From Isoetes taiwanensis (Eukaryota > Streptophyta > Lycopodiopsida > Isoetales > Isoetaceae), in assembly GCA_021234155.1 (NCBI GenBank), contig JAJEKV010000002.1, positions 18,715,592 to 18,779,591 of the forward strand: a stretch of 64,000 bases of DNA, read 5' to 3'. The notes beneath the pieces were generated by a model. That model was given only the letters and a program-made list of their open reading frames with translations, made no database searches and had not been told where the DNA came from. This document shows positions 1 through 12,400 of this stretch, piece after piece. Position numbers and translations under genes: made by a program. How positions within the stretch are numbered: the first letter of the stretch is position 1; each line of letters starts with the position of its first letter.

Positions 1-440
1 CAAGTATGCAAAGTAAACATTACCAACCATTTGAATATGAAGAACAAAAGGCGAAAGCAATGCAATAATTTCACCAAATTTTATATTGCATACTAAGTTG
101 ATAGGTGGCCTTGTACCATGTTAGGAAAGTCTGTTGCATCACATAACTCCGTATGAGATGCATAAAGATTTGCTAGCAATAGATATGGAGACGCATTCCA
201 TCACATAATACCAGATGCATAAAGATGTACAGTCCGTTCAAAAGGTATGTTTATCCAACCATATAGCCTGTATGAGAAGATCAATTATGCAATTGCAGTG
301 CTCCAGCACTGGAATTATTCCATGCCCTTCCTACATGGTTATGAGATAGTAGCAGCCTTCATCCACCATTTTAGAATGGAAAAAAGCACCAAGAATACTG
401 CGAAATGTGATCTCATCAAACAACATCCCTCTCGACAGCA
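1..440. other. AT-rich sequence, nothing recognised
   Basis: No coding or repeat structure is recognised. A short near-duplicate phrase (cataa...agatgcataaagat) occurs at about 140-225. If the gene at 566-1236 is real, its 3' exons or UTR would lie here on the minus strand, but I cannot point to them. Confidence 0.3.
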
Positions 441-565
441 TTTTCTGAATTAATTCCAGCACTTTGCTGCCATGATATGCTGGGCAAACATCGCAATCAT
501 TGCTGTCCAAGAAACCAAGTCATGCTGGTGAATGAAGTAAACTCTGGCAAAGCTACAGTCGTGCA

Positions 566-1236
566 TCTGGAATAAGAATATATGGTTAACAATTGATGTA
601 AATATGCACTTAGCTTTAAAAAATACGCAACTTACTCTGGGCAAGTGCTTGGATGCTATTAACACAACCATAACCTGCAGACCTGTCATAACAGTAGGTT
701 CAAATAGGTTCGGATCCACAATACGCCCAGATCTGTGATCATCAAGAAACGAGAGATCAACTTCCAATCTAAATACATCAACTGATGTTTGCACAACAAC
801 TTCTTTCAAGCACTTACCTAATATGGAGACTATGGATGTCATCCATGTGAACCTGCTCACAGATCTGCCAGCAGAAAATTGCATCAAGATGGGTAGAAAC
901 AGAACCTGCAAATTGGATCGTAGGCATGGTTAGACTTAGAACCTTAAAAATTTTATTGTTTTTAAACCGGCAAGACTTTAAGAGAATCAAGCATCGTGAG
1001 TTCTTACCGTGAGTCCAAATATAAGAGAAACTTCATTTGAGACACCAAAGATTTGCCTTATAGGTTCCAAATACAACTGCTAATAATCCCCAAAATCCAA
1101 GCTCTAAACCAGCCAAGACAATGCTTTGATCTCTCGAGAGCGCTTGGAAGAACATGCAAAAAAACACAAAGGCAAAGATGGATATGACAAGAGAGTTTAA
1201 GCTTTTCCGTACCTCTGAAGAACTATGATCACTCAT
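566..1236 (-). pseudogene. Spliced membrane-protein gene fragment, tentatively PIG-C-like
   Basis: Four minus-strand exon-like blocks have good splice sites. They are 1236-1008 (ATG start reading MSDHSSSEVRKSL, donor GTAAGA), 905-818 (acceptor TTTGCAG, donor GTAAGT), 732-636 (acceptor CACAG, donor GTAAGT) and a block starting at 566 after TTCCAG. The translations are strongly hydrophobic, for example LVISIFAFVFFCMFF and GLLAVVFGT, followed by VLFLPILMQFSAGRSVS. A third block ends in IASKHLPR. The order of hydrophobic segments, an S-V-S...W stretch and the ASxxLPR motif loosely recall PIG-C/GPI2, a subunit of the ER enzyme that starts GPI-anchor synthesis. That match is from memory and weak. 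The frame breaks near 1060 with a TGA and the exon phases do not join cleanly, so this is a pseudogene or the sequence has indel errors. No downstream exons are recognisable towards position 1. Confidence 0.35.
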
Positions 1237-1274
1237 CTCGATACAACAGGTTCTCGATCCATACAAGGCAGCCA

Positions 1275-2216
1275 AAATATGACGATGAACAAATTTACGC
1301 CTTTATTCGTCTTTGAGAAATTTTTGAGCAAGAAGTCGGGTGATAGTGACGATTGAAGGGTCCGACTCGAGGCATTGGCGGGGACTTCAATTTCTGCGGA
1401 TGCTTTGAATAGATTCTTGCACTCGTAGAATGATTTGAACTAAAAGGAAAAGGTTTTCTAGAATAAAACGGGGGTTATAGGAGAGACATGCAAGATGAAC
1501 TCCACAAGAAAAAATTCTGGAAACTCCAGAACCTACTAGGCTGTACCCATCGTTGCACAAAAAATCCTGAGATGTGGCTCCTTTGGCTTTGCCTTCCCGA
1601 GCCCTGAAAGAAGAAAATGTCGAAACAAACTCCAAAATAACCCTAAAATACCTTTGTTCGATGCCTGCATGTTTGATTTGCAGATATGGAGAGAAATCAT
1701 AGATATGACCATTGAAAAATGCCACTAAATTTGGAGTGAGCGTATGTGCACTCTAGATGTACCGATTAGTACGTCTCATGGAATACTATCATCAAATCAT
1801 ATAAAAACCTTAGGAAAAAAAGTACAAAAATACAAAAACAACCCCCTGTTATAATGCTAGATATTAATATGATGCGAAAATAAAGATCTTCACAACGAGA
1901 GATTATTGGAGTTGTTTTGGTGTATATAAAAAGGATGTGGATAAGGTGTAATTAAGTCAAGTACATCACGATTTACCATGCTACTGTATGAAAAAGAAGG
2001 AGGAGGAAAGATTGTAGCTTGCAAATTTATGTATTGCCATGATCTATCATAATGTCATCAAACATGTCCTTTCTAGATAATTTTGAGGATTGTCAAAACT
2101 ATTGAAAATAAAACCTTGATTGTGCAGCGGGACTTCGTGATTGTTTTTTATGTGCTAAACCAATGTAGAAAATAACAAATAGAAAGACATACATTTACTT
2201 TACTGTCTAAAGGACC
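1275..2216. other. Upstream/intergenic AT-rich DNA
   Basis: This stretch lies 5' of the minus-strand gene fragment. One minus-strand open stretch (1387-1725) has no recognisable motif and is probably chance. The remainder is AT-rich with no repeat that I can identify. Confidence 0.3.
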
Positions 2217-2375
2217 TCGTCCTCAAGACTCTCCTCAGGTTGAGAGATGACTAAGCGCCTCTGTGGTCGTTCCTGCAGGCGCCTCGGGAACAGGTTGAAT
2301 TCGATGGATGAGGCAGAGGATCTCACCTCTGCTAAAAAATCTATTCTATTCTACTATTCTATTCTCCAGAATCTA
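2217..2375 (+). mobile_element. LINE 3' end with (TTCTA)n tail
   Basis: A moderately GC-rich segment ends in ...cctctgctaaaaaatc followed by imperfect TTCTA/TATTC repeats (2340-2372). The tail structure parallels the 3' ends of the LINEs at 26.6 kb and 35.2 kb, which finish in (TTCC)n. Only the terminal part of the element is present. No protein motif survives. Confidence 0.4.
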
Positions 2376-2504
2376 ATTCCTAGAGCAGTACTTTCGCCAT
2401 AGCCTGGCTCATAATCAAAATGTGGGTCATCACAGCTTCGTCAAATAGATCTATCTTAGGTTTCTTTAATTTTCGGGAAGACAGTAGCACAGGCATTCAG
2501 TGCA

Positions 2505-3012
2505 TTCTTTCCTTTTCAACTGAAAGGAAGAAATTTAGTTCATGGAATCAACACTTGTGGATTTTTTGAAATGGTTCGGAGGAATCACATTCTCGTACTT
2601 TCTTTTGGTTCTCTTGGCCGATCCTTTTATAATTAGGCTCTGTTGCCACATCTTTGGTCTCGTCTGTCGTCAAGATTTAAGTTTTGGCCCTCGTTCTAGG
2701 ATTCTTCTTTTACACAACGAGAACTAAGGCTACAACCCATAAAGGAGGCCCTGCAGGAAGGGGATCAGAATATGAGCATGATGACAACGAGTCCTTAACT
2801 CAAGAAAGCATAGGCGACTGTTCTTAGACACTCCAGATCCTCAGCCCTCATCAATTGGGAGTGTAATCCCTTCTTTGAAATTAAGAATAGAATAGAATAG
2901 AATAGTTTTTTTAACGTCCACGGAGACCAATAGGTCATGGGAGGGGTGTAAAGCAAGGTTGTCCTTTAGCTCCTTTTTTGTTTATTATTGCTATGGAGGC
3001 CTTTAACACTAG
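2505..3012 (+). mobile_element. LINE RT fragment, copy 1 (interrupted)
   Basis: This segment is about 85-90% identical by eye to 5160-5600. Its end translates as RGVKQGCPLAPFLFIIAMEAF, the conserved GVxQGxPLSP-type block of non-LTR (L1-like) reverse transcriptase. The upstream part (2541-2727) reads as a hydrophobic 61-codon ORF that is probably out of the true frame. In contrast to copy 2, the sequence between ...TTGAAATTAAG and AGGGGTGTAAAG is interrupted by a 56 bp insertion (2886-2941). The fragment stops at about 3012, before the FADD block. Confidence 0.6.
2886..2941 (-). mobile_element. 56 bp LINE 3'-end insertion, (TATTC)n tail
   Basis: The insertion consists of (AATAG)4, a T-run and a block reading aacgtccacggagaccaata. 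In reverse complement this is the 3' end of a LINE related to the one ending at 26616: the counterpart there has the same order, a Pu/Py-matched block followed by a short-unit tail. Its absence from the paralogous copy at 5540 defines its boundaries. It is an extreme 5'-truncated retroinsertion into another LINE's RT domain. Confidence 0.55.
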
Positions 3013-4560
3013 ACCTGTATCAGGGACTATTCCCGATCCATGGGCCAGAACTGGCCCACATGACCTCTGCCACTTAAATCCATGTAACTCACTAAAAAAA
3101 TTTCAATTCTGTAATACACTGCCACCATTTGAGTCTTCACTTGTTTGAGAATTTCAAGACCAATAGAGTCACCTATACCTTGCAATGATTGCTCTACATT
3201 GGAGAATTTGGCAATTTCTGCACTAGTCCAGAATTGCCTTCTTCGATATTTCTAGCATGAAGTGACCTAAACCTTGCTAAAGTCGGAGGTATTTGCCTCT
3301 TTATCATAGAACACATTGAATTTTATGTTCCCATGGTTTCTTTCTATCATCTGACATCGGTGGAAGCCGCCAAACCCTATTTTGGTCAAAAAAGCTGCTT
3401 GGGGTTCAAGAATTATTTCTCTCTTATTATAACAAGTTTTGACTTAATTCTTGTGGCCATGAGTTGCTAACTATCTGACTATAGGCTCATGATTTTTGGA
3501 GTGTTCATAAGTCATGTTAGCCTCAATATTTACTAAAAGAATCTAATGTACAGAATTCTGGACAAAAATGTATGTCCAAAGGCTCCAATAACAACCATTT
3601 ATAATGCATATGGGTTGATGCGTCCTACTTATATCTACATAGAACATAACTCTTATCAACTTACATATAGTGTAACTAGGGTGTCACCATGCAATTTTTG
3701 AAATTCAAACATGATATACAATAGCCGGATTAATATATTGGAGCATAAAAGATTGAGTCAAATCCACAATTATAGGTCCAAAACTCCACAATGATCATAG
3801 TTAGTGATGTTGATGAATTCAAGTGGATGTTGTGAAGCTTAACCATGGCAATATGTAAATAGACCATATAACATTTCATATATGCTTCTTTGGTTCATAG
3901 AAAGAGACACTACTTTTCCCCAAATAAGCTTTTAAAATAGTTCAAAATGTGAGAAATGACATATATAGAGATCTCTTATATAGGTTATATGGTCATATTG
4001 AAAAAAATACCATAAAATCTGCTTATTTCTTACTAGCATAAACTTCATATCTGTGCTACTGCTATAAAGCATTGTCATCCAAGTCGAATAATATTACATA
4101 TAGACTACTTTTCATGTATATTATATTTTTTGTGGATGCAAACCTTTCTTGGCAATAGAAATCTCTAATTGTACATTAAAGTAACACGTTATTTCTAAGG
4201 TTTTAGTTTATAAGACTATTTGTATAGAGCATATATCTCTCATTAGCCTTATCCATTTTGCCCCATAGAATGATACTATGGCTATTTAGCTTTTATCACA
4301 TGACTTTTGAAAGGTATAAGTGAAAGTCCATATAGGTTCAATTGGTCATAAGTACCCCATAAATTCTCAATTTTTTGTGCCTCAACCTTACCCTTAAATT
4401 ATAAAAGCTAACCTAATCAATTAATTTTGTCCTATAGAGAACCATACAAGTAAACTATATGTGAAAGTCGAGATCAAAATTGACTATGGTGGCAGTATTA
4501 GTGATTTTTAAACTTTCTGTCATTTGGACCAATGATGGTCTGCAACTGGACTGCAGATAG
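3013..4560. other. AT-rich spacer
   Basis: No open frames of interest, no RNA gene and no recognised repeat. The sequence is about 65-70% AT with many short homopolymers. Confidence 0.3.
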
Positions 4561-4581
4561 CGGTCTACCTTGATTTTTTTA

Positions 4582-4720
4582 TTTTTTTTCGTTTGAAGGC
4601 ATGGTTGGTGGGACTTGCACCCGCCCACGTCTCCCACCCGATGGTAGCCAGTGGGTTTTGAACCCTGGTGGGGATCACCCCAATCCAAGATCTTAATACT
4701 AGACCACCACCACGATGGGC
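4582..4720 (-). mobile_element. tRNA-derived SINE with target-site duplications
   Basis: Read on the minus strand, the element starts GCCCATCGTGGTGGTGG and has an A-box-like TGGTCTAGTATTAAG. About 35 bp later it has a B-box GGTTCAAAACC inside a tRNA-like arm (CAGGGTTCAAAACCC). It ends in an A/T-rich tail (AAAAAAAATAAAAAAA). It is flanked by near-identical copies of TACCTTGATTTTTT (4566-4579) and TATCTTGATTTTTT (4721-4734), which I take as the target-site duplication. The two-part Pol III promoter, A-rich tail and flanking duplication together define a SINE that would be mobilised by a LINE reverse transcriptase in trans. It encodes no protein. Confidence 0.75.
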
Positions 4721-5159
4721 TATCTTGATTTTTTATAGGAAAAGTTTTTCATATTTTTCCTTGGTTCTTTTTGCATTGGTTTCTTGATATGAGATATTTT
4801 GAGGATGTGATTTTGTAAAGTCACACCTTAGGGCACAAATCTAGAATAAACATTGAAGACAATATATTTGATGCTACCAATTTTAGTGCAATCCTCAAGA
4901 TAATGCGCAACAAATATTTTTTGTGAACAAAGTGGTCTAAGTGCTACTGGTATCTTAAAACTCAAATTGAAATGCAATAGTATAAGGATATTATCATTTT
5001 TTGAATGAACTATGGACCAGTAATGAGCAGGTATGGATATTATTTTTGATTTTTTTACCATGTCTTTTGATCTTTTCACGAGCTTGTTTTTGCATTGATT
5101 TCTAATGTGATTTTTTGGAGGACAACTAGAGTCATATGTAGCAATGTTATCCATTTGTA

Positions 5160-5880
5160 GCATTCTTTCCTTTTCAACTGAGGGAACAAATTTAGTTCAT
5201 GACATCAACTCTTCCAGATTTCTTGAAATGGTTCTGAGGAATCACAATTTCTCATACTTTCTTTTGGTTTTTTCGGCTGATCCTTTTATAATTAGGCTCT
5301 GTTACCACATCTTTGGTCTCGTCTCGCATCAAGATTTAAGTTTTGGCCCTGGTTCTAGGATTCTTCTTCTACACAATGAGAACTAAGGCTACAACCTATA
5401 AAGGAGGCCCTACAGGAAGGGGATCAGAATATGAGCCTAATGACAACGAGTCCTTAACTCAAGAAAGCATGGACGGCTATTCTGGGACACTTTAGATTCC
5501 AAGTCCTCATCAATGGAGAGTGTAGTCCCTTCTTTGAAATTAAGAGGGGTGTAAAGCAAGGTTGTCTTTTAGCTAATTATTGCTATGGAGGACTTTAATG
5601 GAGCCTTCAATTCAGCTGGTCATAATAATCTGTTCACAGGGCTAAGGATGCCTCATCCTTATGAGGACACCTTCTTTTGAATGCTCATTTTGCCGATGAT
5701 ACTTTCTTGTTTATCAAAATGGCATCTTCAATACTCAAGAACTCCTTAATGAGTTTGGTAATTGTTTTGGCTGCAATATCAATTCTACAAAATCCAAGCT
5801 CATAGCTCATGACTAGGTAAGTGGAGAGCATACTGCTCAGAATCTAGGTTGTAAGGATCTTCTTCCCTCCTCTAAGAATC
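5160..5880 (+). mobile_element. LINE RT fragment, copy 2
   Basis: This copy is paralogous to 2505-3012 but continues further. After ...TTGAAATTAAG it runs straight into the GVKQGC block (5545-5575), then an IAMEDFN stretch. At about 5690-5720 a separate frame reads AHFADDTFLFIKMAS, the catalytic FADD core of a non-LTR reverse transcriptase. Frames change between blocks, and stop codons occur, so the copy is dead. The QGC-to-ADD spacing of about 150 bp is shorter than usual, which suggests internal loss. Confidence 0.65.
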
Positions 5881-6431
5881 GGGAATTTTGCTAACAAATG
5901 CATTATGCGAATATACACATAATAAGTAATCATTGTACAATCATATATGTCTATATAGGCAATTTCTAATCATGTATATGCATTCTTGAAGTAATGGGAA
6001 AATTTCATAGAAGCCAGCATCCTTATATGCGACGATGTCGGGCACACCTTTACTATAAATACATGACGATGTGGGCCACACCTTTACTATGAAAACACAA
6101 GCTCTACTATAAAATTTGAGTGCCCATATAAAGAAACAACCTCTACTTATGTGTGGCACCGCAAGATATGTATTTATTTCTCTACTTATATGATTATTAG
6201 CTACGTTGAACAAGTTATTTGGCTATTATAGAATATCATTAAATGCATGGTAGAGCCATGCTAGTTTTTTGGATGTATAAAGAGTACTCATTTTCTATTA
6301 AATTTAAAACATAATATCATAGATGTAAATGTAAGAATTCGTGTTATATTAAGTTTAAAACATCACTAGTTATGGTGCCCGGCATTGTTGGGCTTTAGTA
6401 ACAATTTGAAGGGGTGATTGTTTGATTGTGG
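5881..6431. other. AT-rich spacer
   Basis: No gene. A short internal echo (acgatgtgggccacacctttactat, 6020-6090) is a local duplication of about 40 bp. Confidence 0.3.
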
Positions 6432-6870
6432 ACATTACTAGGCATGAATATGATTCTATTGTAGGCAATTATGAAGTTGTAGAGATAGTCAACATAGGTA
6501 TATTTGAGAATGAATGAAAAAAGAAATAGGAGAAGGGGATGATGGTAGATTCAAAGTTTTTTAAGGTTTGACAAAAAAATATTTGTCCAAGGGACAAATA
6601 ATTTTTTCTAGAAGTGTTTATACGTCGTCAATAGTTCTAGTCCTAGTATGACATTACTGGGCATGAATATGATTCTATTGTAGGCAATTATGAAGTTGTA
6701 GAGATAGTCACAATATATAGGTATATTTGAGAATGAATGAAAAAAGAAATAGGAGAAGGTGATGATGGTAGATTCAAAGTTTTTAGGTTTGACAAAAAAA
6801 TATTTGTCCAAGGGACAAATAATTTTTTCTACCAGTGTTTATACGTCATCAATAGTTCTAGTCCTAGTAT
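6432..6870. repeat. Tandem duplication, 219 bp x 2
   Basis: Unit 1 covers 6432-6650 and unit 2 covers 6651-6870. Both begin acattactrggcatgaatatg and end gttctagtcctagtat. They differ by a handful of substitutions and small indels (for example tttttt against ttttt). The junction is head to tail with no spacer. No coding potential is evident in either unit. Confidence 0.9.
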
Positions 6871-9150
6871 TTATTGCCTGTGCAACATTGAAGTTTTGTA
6901 CTTAATGCATTTAAAATAGTTAATTTGTAACCATGCTTAATTTTGATAATATGCGCAGTTTCTTATGCCCGTAAGATTTGACAGATGCTGGTTCAAAAGA
7001 GTTTATGCACAACAAAAAAACAATCCAGAGGGTATACAATGTCTCTAATTTAAATAAGTAGAAGCCACGTGGTTTAGAGGCGATAATATTCATTTAGTTA
7101 TGTCTAAAAGATTGACAATGAGTCATTTAATGATGTGTAGATCTATGCATTATTTGATCTTTGAAAAGTTTTAATGCAACTTGAGAAACTTCATTCGGAT
7201 GCAAAATCATTGCAAAATCATAAAATTTATTTACGTATAACATGGTACATGTGTATCCAAACTTTGAATGGTATCTTGCATAACCATAATATAATCCATG
7301 ACCAGCCTTCAAATGCTAATAATAGGCATGTAAATAAGAATGATGCTCACAAAAGGATTGGAGGTCCAAATGGTCAAATAAGATTGGAAGAAGTGCCTAG
7401 TCTTTTGTCACAGATCATGTAGCATTGTAAGATGTGAGAGAAGTGTAGTACTAACCGTTCTCAAAAAATAGAGGGCACAATATTAATAGAAACGAAAAAG
7501 AACTACATCATGGGTGAATTAGGCAATCATATAGCATGGATTTTGATGGGAAACATCGGTGAATGGTTCAATTATATAACATAGGTATTTCTAGATAGTT
7601 TTAGCACAATAAGTTTGTGACCATGCGCATCATATTTATCACTCTGTTTTCTATATATCTATTACAGTAAACCTAATTACTTTAGCCATAGTTGTTAGAG
7701 AAAAGTAGCATACAACCACAATGTTTTAAAATGGAGCAGGACAGAACATAGCTTTGAATATAACTCACCTCTAACTAAGTTTAATCTTCTTCAAACTATG
7801 CCTGCAACATAGCACCTAGTTGTGAGACGATCTCAAGCACAATAACTTTGAAATTTTGGTTGAAAGCAAGTCTAGTCTTCTTCAGAATATGCATTACATC
7901 TACAGTTGTGAAAATGTCTCAAGCACAGACATTGCATTTCTTATATCTAGGAGTTCTCAGGGTCCTTGATGAGAGAACATGCTAGATAAAACCATAAGCA
8001 TTCAATAGCTTGTAAATTTGTCGCAAAACTTCAAAAATCTGAATTCGAACAGGAAAAACGATGTCTCTATGGAATCCTTTGTATTGTAGTAATTGATAAA
8101 TAATTAGAACATACATTTTGCCTACTCGAACATTGTTAATTAAGAAGTAGAGTTGGCATGAGTTGCCTTCTCCTACTTGCACCTCTATTGTGCGGATAAA
8201 AGGAAACAATCACATTACTCCCTTGGTCCTGTAGATGCCATTCTTACGAATTGTTTCCTTTTTATAGAATTGCAAGTGGATTTTGAGCAAGGAGTTCCTA
8301 GGCATGCGAAATGCATGTTTTTTTTATGTCATCTGGAATGCAAGTGAGTTGGGAGGAAGGAGTTCATCACGTGGATTGGGAATATATAGTATGAATCGAG
8401 TGTGCCATAAAGGCGCCACATGAAACAAATGTTATAAGTTTACCATGGAGTCCGCTTAAACTTCAATAATATATATAGTTGAATGTGGTTGTTAAGCTAG
8501 AATTAGTGCCTTGCATTTCTTGTTCTTCTTGCAATGTTTTGATTTGTGGTTCTTTTATGTAGTGCTAATAACGTATTTTGTTAAGTTGTGCATTCATGTT
8601 TGAGTATACGAACAAATCATTGAACAAATAAAGTGGGAAGACTTATTAGACATGCATAGCTACATGCAATCCTTATACTACGTGCAATTCATGTACTACT
8701 TATATCATGTCCAACCGTGGAGTTGTGGTTGTAATATTGCAGTAATTTTGTTAACGTTACAGTACAATGTTCGTGTAAAATATAAATGTAAAGTTTAACA
8801 CATTTTATATTTGAACAAAAATATTCGTACTATTAGACAATAGAATAATAGCAAATGAAGGCCCCTCATATTTCTTTGATGGCATCAACAACCATTCAAA
8901 TGGCACTCTACTTATGGTTCATTAATGAGCAAAGCATGGCACATCGTAGCAAGTTTACTATTGAAGGTCGGTATCCTGGGAGTAGGAGTGAGGGGTTATT
9001 GACAAAGGTTGCTAAACTGAACTATGATGTATGCATGATGATTCTAATCTATATGGTGCAAGGCTTAGACAGTTTATTATGACAACTTTCCATATGAGTT
9101 CTAGGTTTCAAAACATAGCTCTTGAAGTTATAGTTGCCAAAGGTAGATTT
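6871..9150. other. AT-rich spacer
   Basis: Short open stretches exist on both strands (for example 7174-7422 and 8855-9082), but none has a recognisable motif, splice structure or composition shift. I see no RNA gene. Confidence 0.3.
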
Positions 9151-9240
9151 AAGGAGTTAAAGAGATTGTTTGGAAAGGAAACCTTGGTTGTAACTAAGGA
9201 GTTAAAGAGATTGTTTGGAAAGGAAACCTTGGTTGTAACT
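9151..9240. repeat. Exact 45 bp tandem duplication
   Basis: Two adjacent identical 45 bp units (9151-9195 and 9196-9240) start aaggagttaaagagattg and end ggttgtaact. 45 is a multiple of three, so an overlapping open stretch stays open, but there is no sign that it is coding. Confidence 0.9.
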
Positions 9241-9297
9241 CATGTAGTACTGAACGCATAGGTGATGAGTTGAAAAGGAAATGAGCATTACATAGAT

Positions 9298-9407
9298 CAT
9301 CAATAGAAAATGGAGTGCCATATCAAAGGTAGATTTGTATTCAGAATTGCACCATCAATAGAAAATGGAGTGCCATATCAAAGGTAGATTTGTATTCAGA
9401 ATTCCAC
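9298..9407. repeat. 55 bp tandem duplication
   Basis: Units at 9298-9352 and 9353-9407 start catcaatagaaaatggag. They differ by one base near the end (attgcac against attccac). The array lies only 58 bp after the 45 bp duplication. Confidence 0.9.
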
Positions 9408-12400
9408 CATATTTGATAAGTGCCTTTGTATTGTATTTGTGTTTTTTTTTTTAGACAGGCATCCAGATGCAACATTATATTGAAGATATTTTCACTGCGA
9501 CCCATATATTATGTAGACCTTCATGTAACAAAACATAACCTACATGTAGCAGCACCGTTTGCTGCATAACCTGTGCACTTATCTATAAGTCAAACTACAA
9601 CAGACTTGCACCCTTATTATCGCTTGCTGCAAAGTAGTACAACTTTTAAGTTAACCATAGCAACGTGCCAACGTCTAACCGAGAGTAATCCAAAGGACCT
9701 AGCACAATGAAATCCCTAACAACCACATCACAACACCTTGTAAGGCCATCTTCTATAATATTTTATTATACTCCCTTCAAGCCATTATTTTCTTCATAAA
9801 ATTAACTCGTAACTTTGTTTCATATATCTTGCATGCATGAGTCAACCTTTTAAACCATCATTAGCATGCCACCCAGCCTATAAACTGCATCCTAAACCAT
9901 GCATGCATGTGCCAACCAGCTAATCTATCTTAACCTGAGTGTAATTCCTATAGCAGCACCTCACCTATAACCGTATATCATAATGTACACTGCCTACACA
10001 CACAAACCCAAAACATGCTGGAAAAGCCTGTAGCAAAGGAAATCTGAGCATTGAGCTATTAGCTTCTGCAACCCATACCGTTAAATTGACATTTTAAGGG
10101 ACAATTCTAAAACCTAAGCACTGTTCTATCTCAATTCAAATCTCATGAAGTAATAACCCATGTTCATTACTCCACATCTTATCAAAGACCTGCACAACAT
10201 GTTTTAATCAATAACTACACATAAAGAATTAAGCTTCGACAAAAGCAGACTTTAAAAACCATTGCAAGCTATTTTCTCATAATGCATGTATCAAGCATTC
10301 AACATATTTACATTTCCCTGCTATTTAAGAAGCAATTCAACCTGATTCATCTATAACGAAGCCAAATATGCATCTAGACCCATAAACTGTCACTGCCATA
10401 ATATTTTCAATGAATTAGATGGCATAATTTTCAAGTAACCCACTTCCGCCATACGAGAGATGAATAAAAATATAGCATAGCCGTTAATGTGCAATATCCT
10501 AGACACAATCAGCTATTACTTTACCATAATAGGCATGCATGTGCACCAACAACCTAAAAATAAGAATTAGTCTTAAGTCAAATGCACCCAGCATGAATAG
10601 TTGGAGCTACTGGCAGATTTTCAAGCAATTCTATAAAACGACACTGACCACCATAGAGGCATGCAAAAATGCTACATTCAATTATAAAGCCGAAGAAAAT
10701 AAGAAAAGCTCTTCAAGACTTACTTGGTTCGTCCAAATAACATGAGAAATAAGGTCGTTTGTTATATGAGTGCCACCTTATGGAATCTTGGCCACATATA
10801 ATGCCATGGAATCTTGGTTCTCAATCATTGAAAGAAATAAGGATGTTGCATGAAGTCTTGTACTATCCATGAAGTACTGTCTACAATATGCCCATTCCAA
10901 TATGCCCTCCAACATGCCCATTCCAATATGCCCTCCAACAACCATAATTGTTTCATCTTTCTTTGATTTGATTGCTTCTAGCAAAGTGTCAATTATATTT
11001 AGCTCTCAAATAATAAATCCCTTGTGTATCTGCTCCAGAAACTTTAGAGTGTGCGAGTTTGATGCACTACCAAATTATTAGCAAACAACCACAACAAAAC
11101 TGTTTTGGAACTAACAGAACATTTTACTTGTAAAATGTGCAAGAAAAAGCTAGTATATAAATATTTGAGAAGGATTTACATACCTAATTGCACTGACGAA
11201 CGGTCTTATATAATGCAATGTAAATCTTTAAGAACAACCACAATGGATTCTGAGAGCTCTCAGGTCAACTACAATTGCTAACAAAATTTACTCATTCCCC
11301 CAAGTGGAGCAAAACAGACAAAATTCAAGATAGAAGAAAGCTCCAAAATTGAACCCTAATTGAACCCTAGGATACTGCTAACAACGATAATGAAAAGAGT
11401 ACCATGAAAAGAGAAATGCAACAATATACCAGGAAGCATTAAAGCGATCTGCAAGAGAGTAAAAGTCTTATAACCTTGACAAAAACAACTGGAATGATAC
11501 ACCTAAACCTTAAATGCAAAAGGAAATAGAATGCTTGAATCATGATAAAAACCACAGTATACTGTGATGGATGTACCACATCAATCGAGAAGACAAATCA
11601 AGGTATGTCAATAGACTTTTCCAATTTCCATTTGCAGTATTCAACAATGCTTCTTGAAAGGAAAAAAGAAGAGGGGATAGAAACTCAAAATAGAGGCGAC
11701 CATTTTAAACTGGATTTCCTCCAATTCTTCAGGCGTGAATGGAACTGCATCCAGAAATATACACGTTTGTAAGAAGATGCCTTAAATGGGTGGAGCCCAT
11801 GTTTACTCTAGGCTTCAATCAATATCTGAAGCTAATGTTGTGCCAACATTTCTAGACACAAATCAATATAGCATCAACATACTGGTGGGGATGTAAAATA
11901 TTTAAGAATATTATCTCAAAAGTGACACGGCAAGTGGCAAGTGTCTTTATACAAATAATAAAAGATACTTAAAGCATCAAGAGGAAACATTGAGACATAT
12001 ATTCATCAAAACTTGAACAATCTAGCATCAAAGTAAAAGCCCAAGAAATTCAAACTTACTTCATATTACAACGTTCACAAAACGAATTTCATAAAAGTTC
12101 ACATTGAAAAAAGCAAGAACTTTGTTGTGCGAGAAAGAATTGCAATCAGCCACTCTGATTCTACATGAAAATTTGATAGCCACCTAAATCATGAAGATGC
12201 CCAAAATCTAAAAAAGGGACCTAATCGATTGAGTTTGCTTCAAATAACTGTAGATGCTAAAAGCAGACTGTTAAAGAGAAAAATGATCTCAGAGGTAGGG
12301 GTAGATTATATATTACTGTCTATAAGGCTAGGGTAGATTATTCTGTTTGCTGACATTCTAGACCAAGCTCCTCATGTCTATAGTTAACATTGCCATAGCA

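Noticed and set aside
1387-1725. 112-codon minus-strand ORF upstream of the PIG-C-like fragment
   Set aside because: No motif, no splice links and no composition shift. Probably chance.
4575-4720. tRNA gene
   Set aside because: The A and B boxes are tRNA-like, but the acceptor and anticodon arms do not fold properly, and an A-rich tail and flanking duplication mark it as a SINE.
6432-6870. CRISPR-like or satellite array
   Set aside because: Only two adjacent copies without spacers, in a eukaryotic context.
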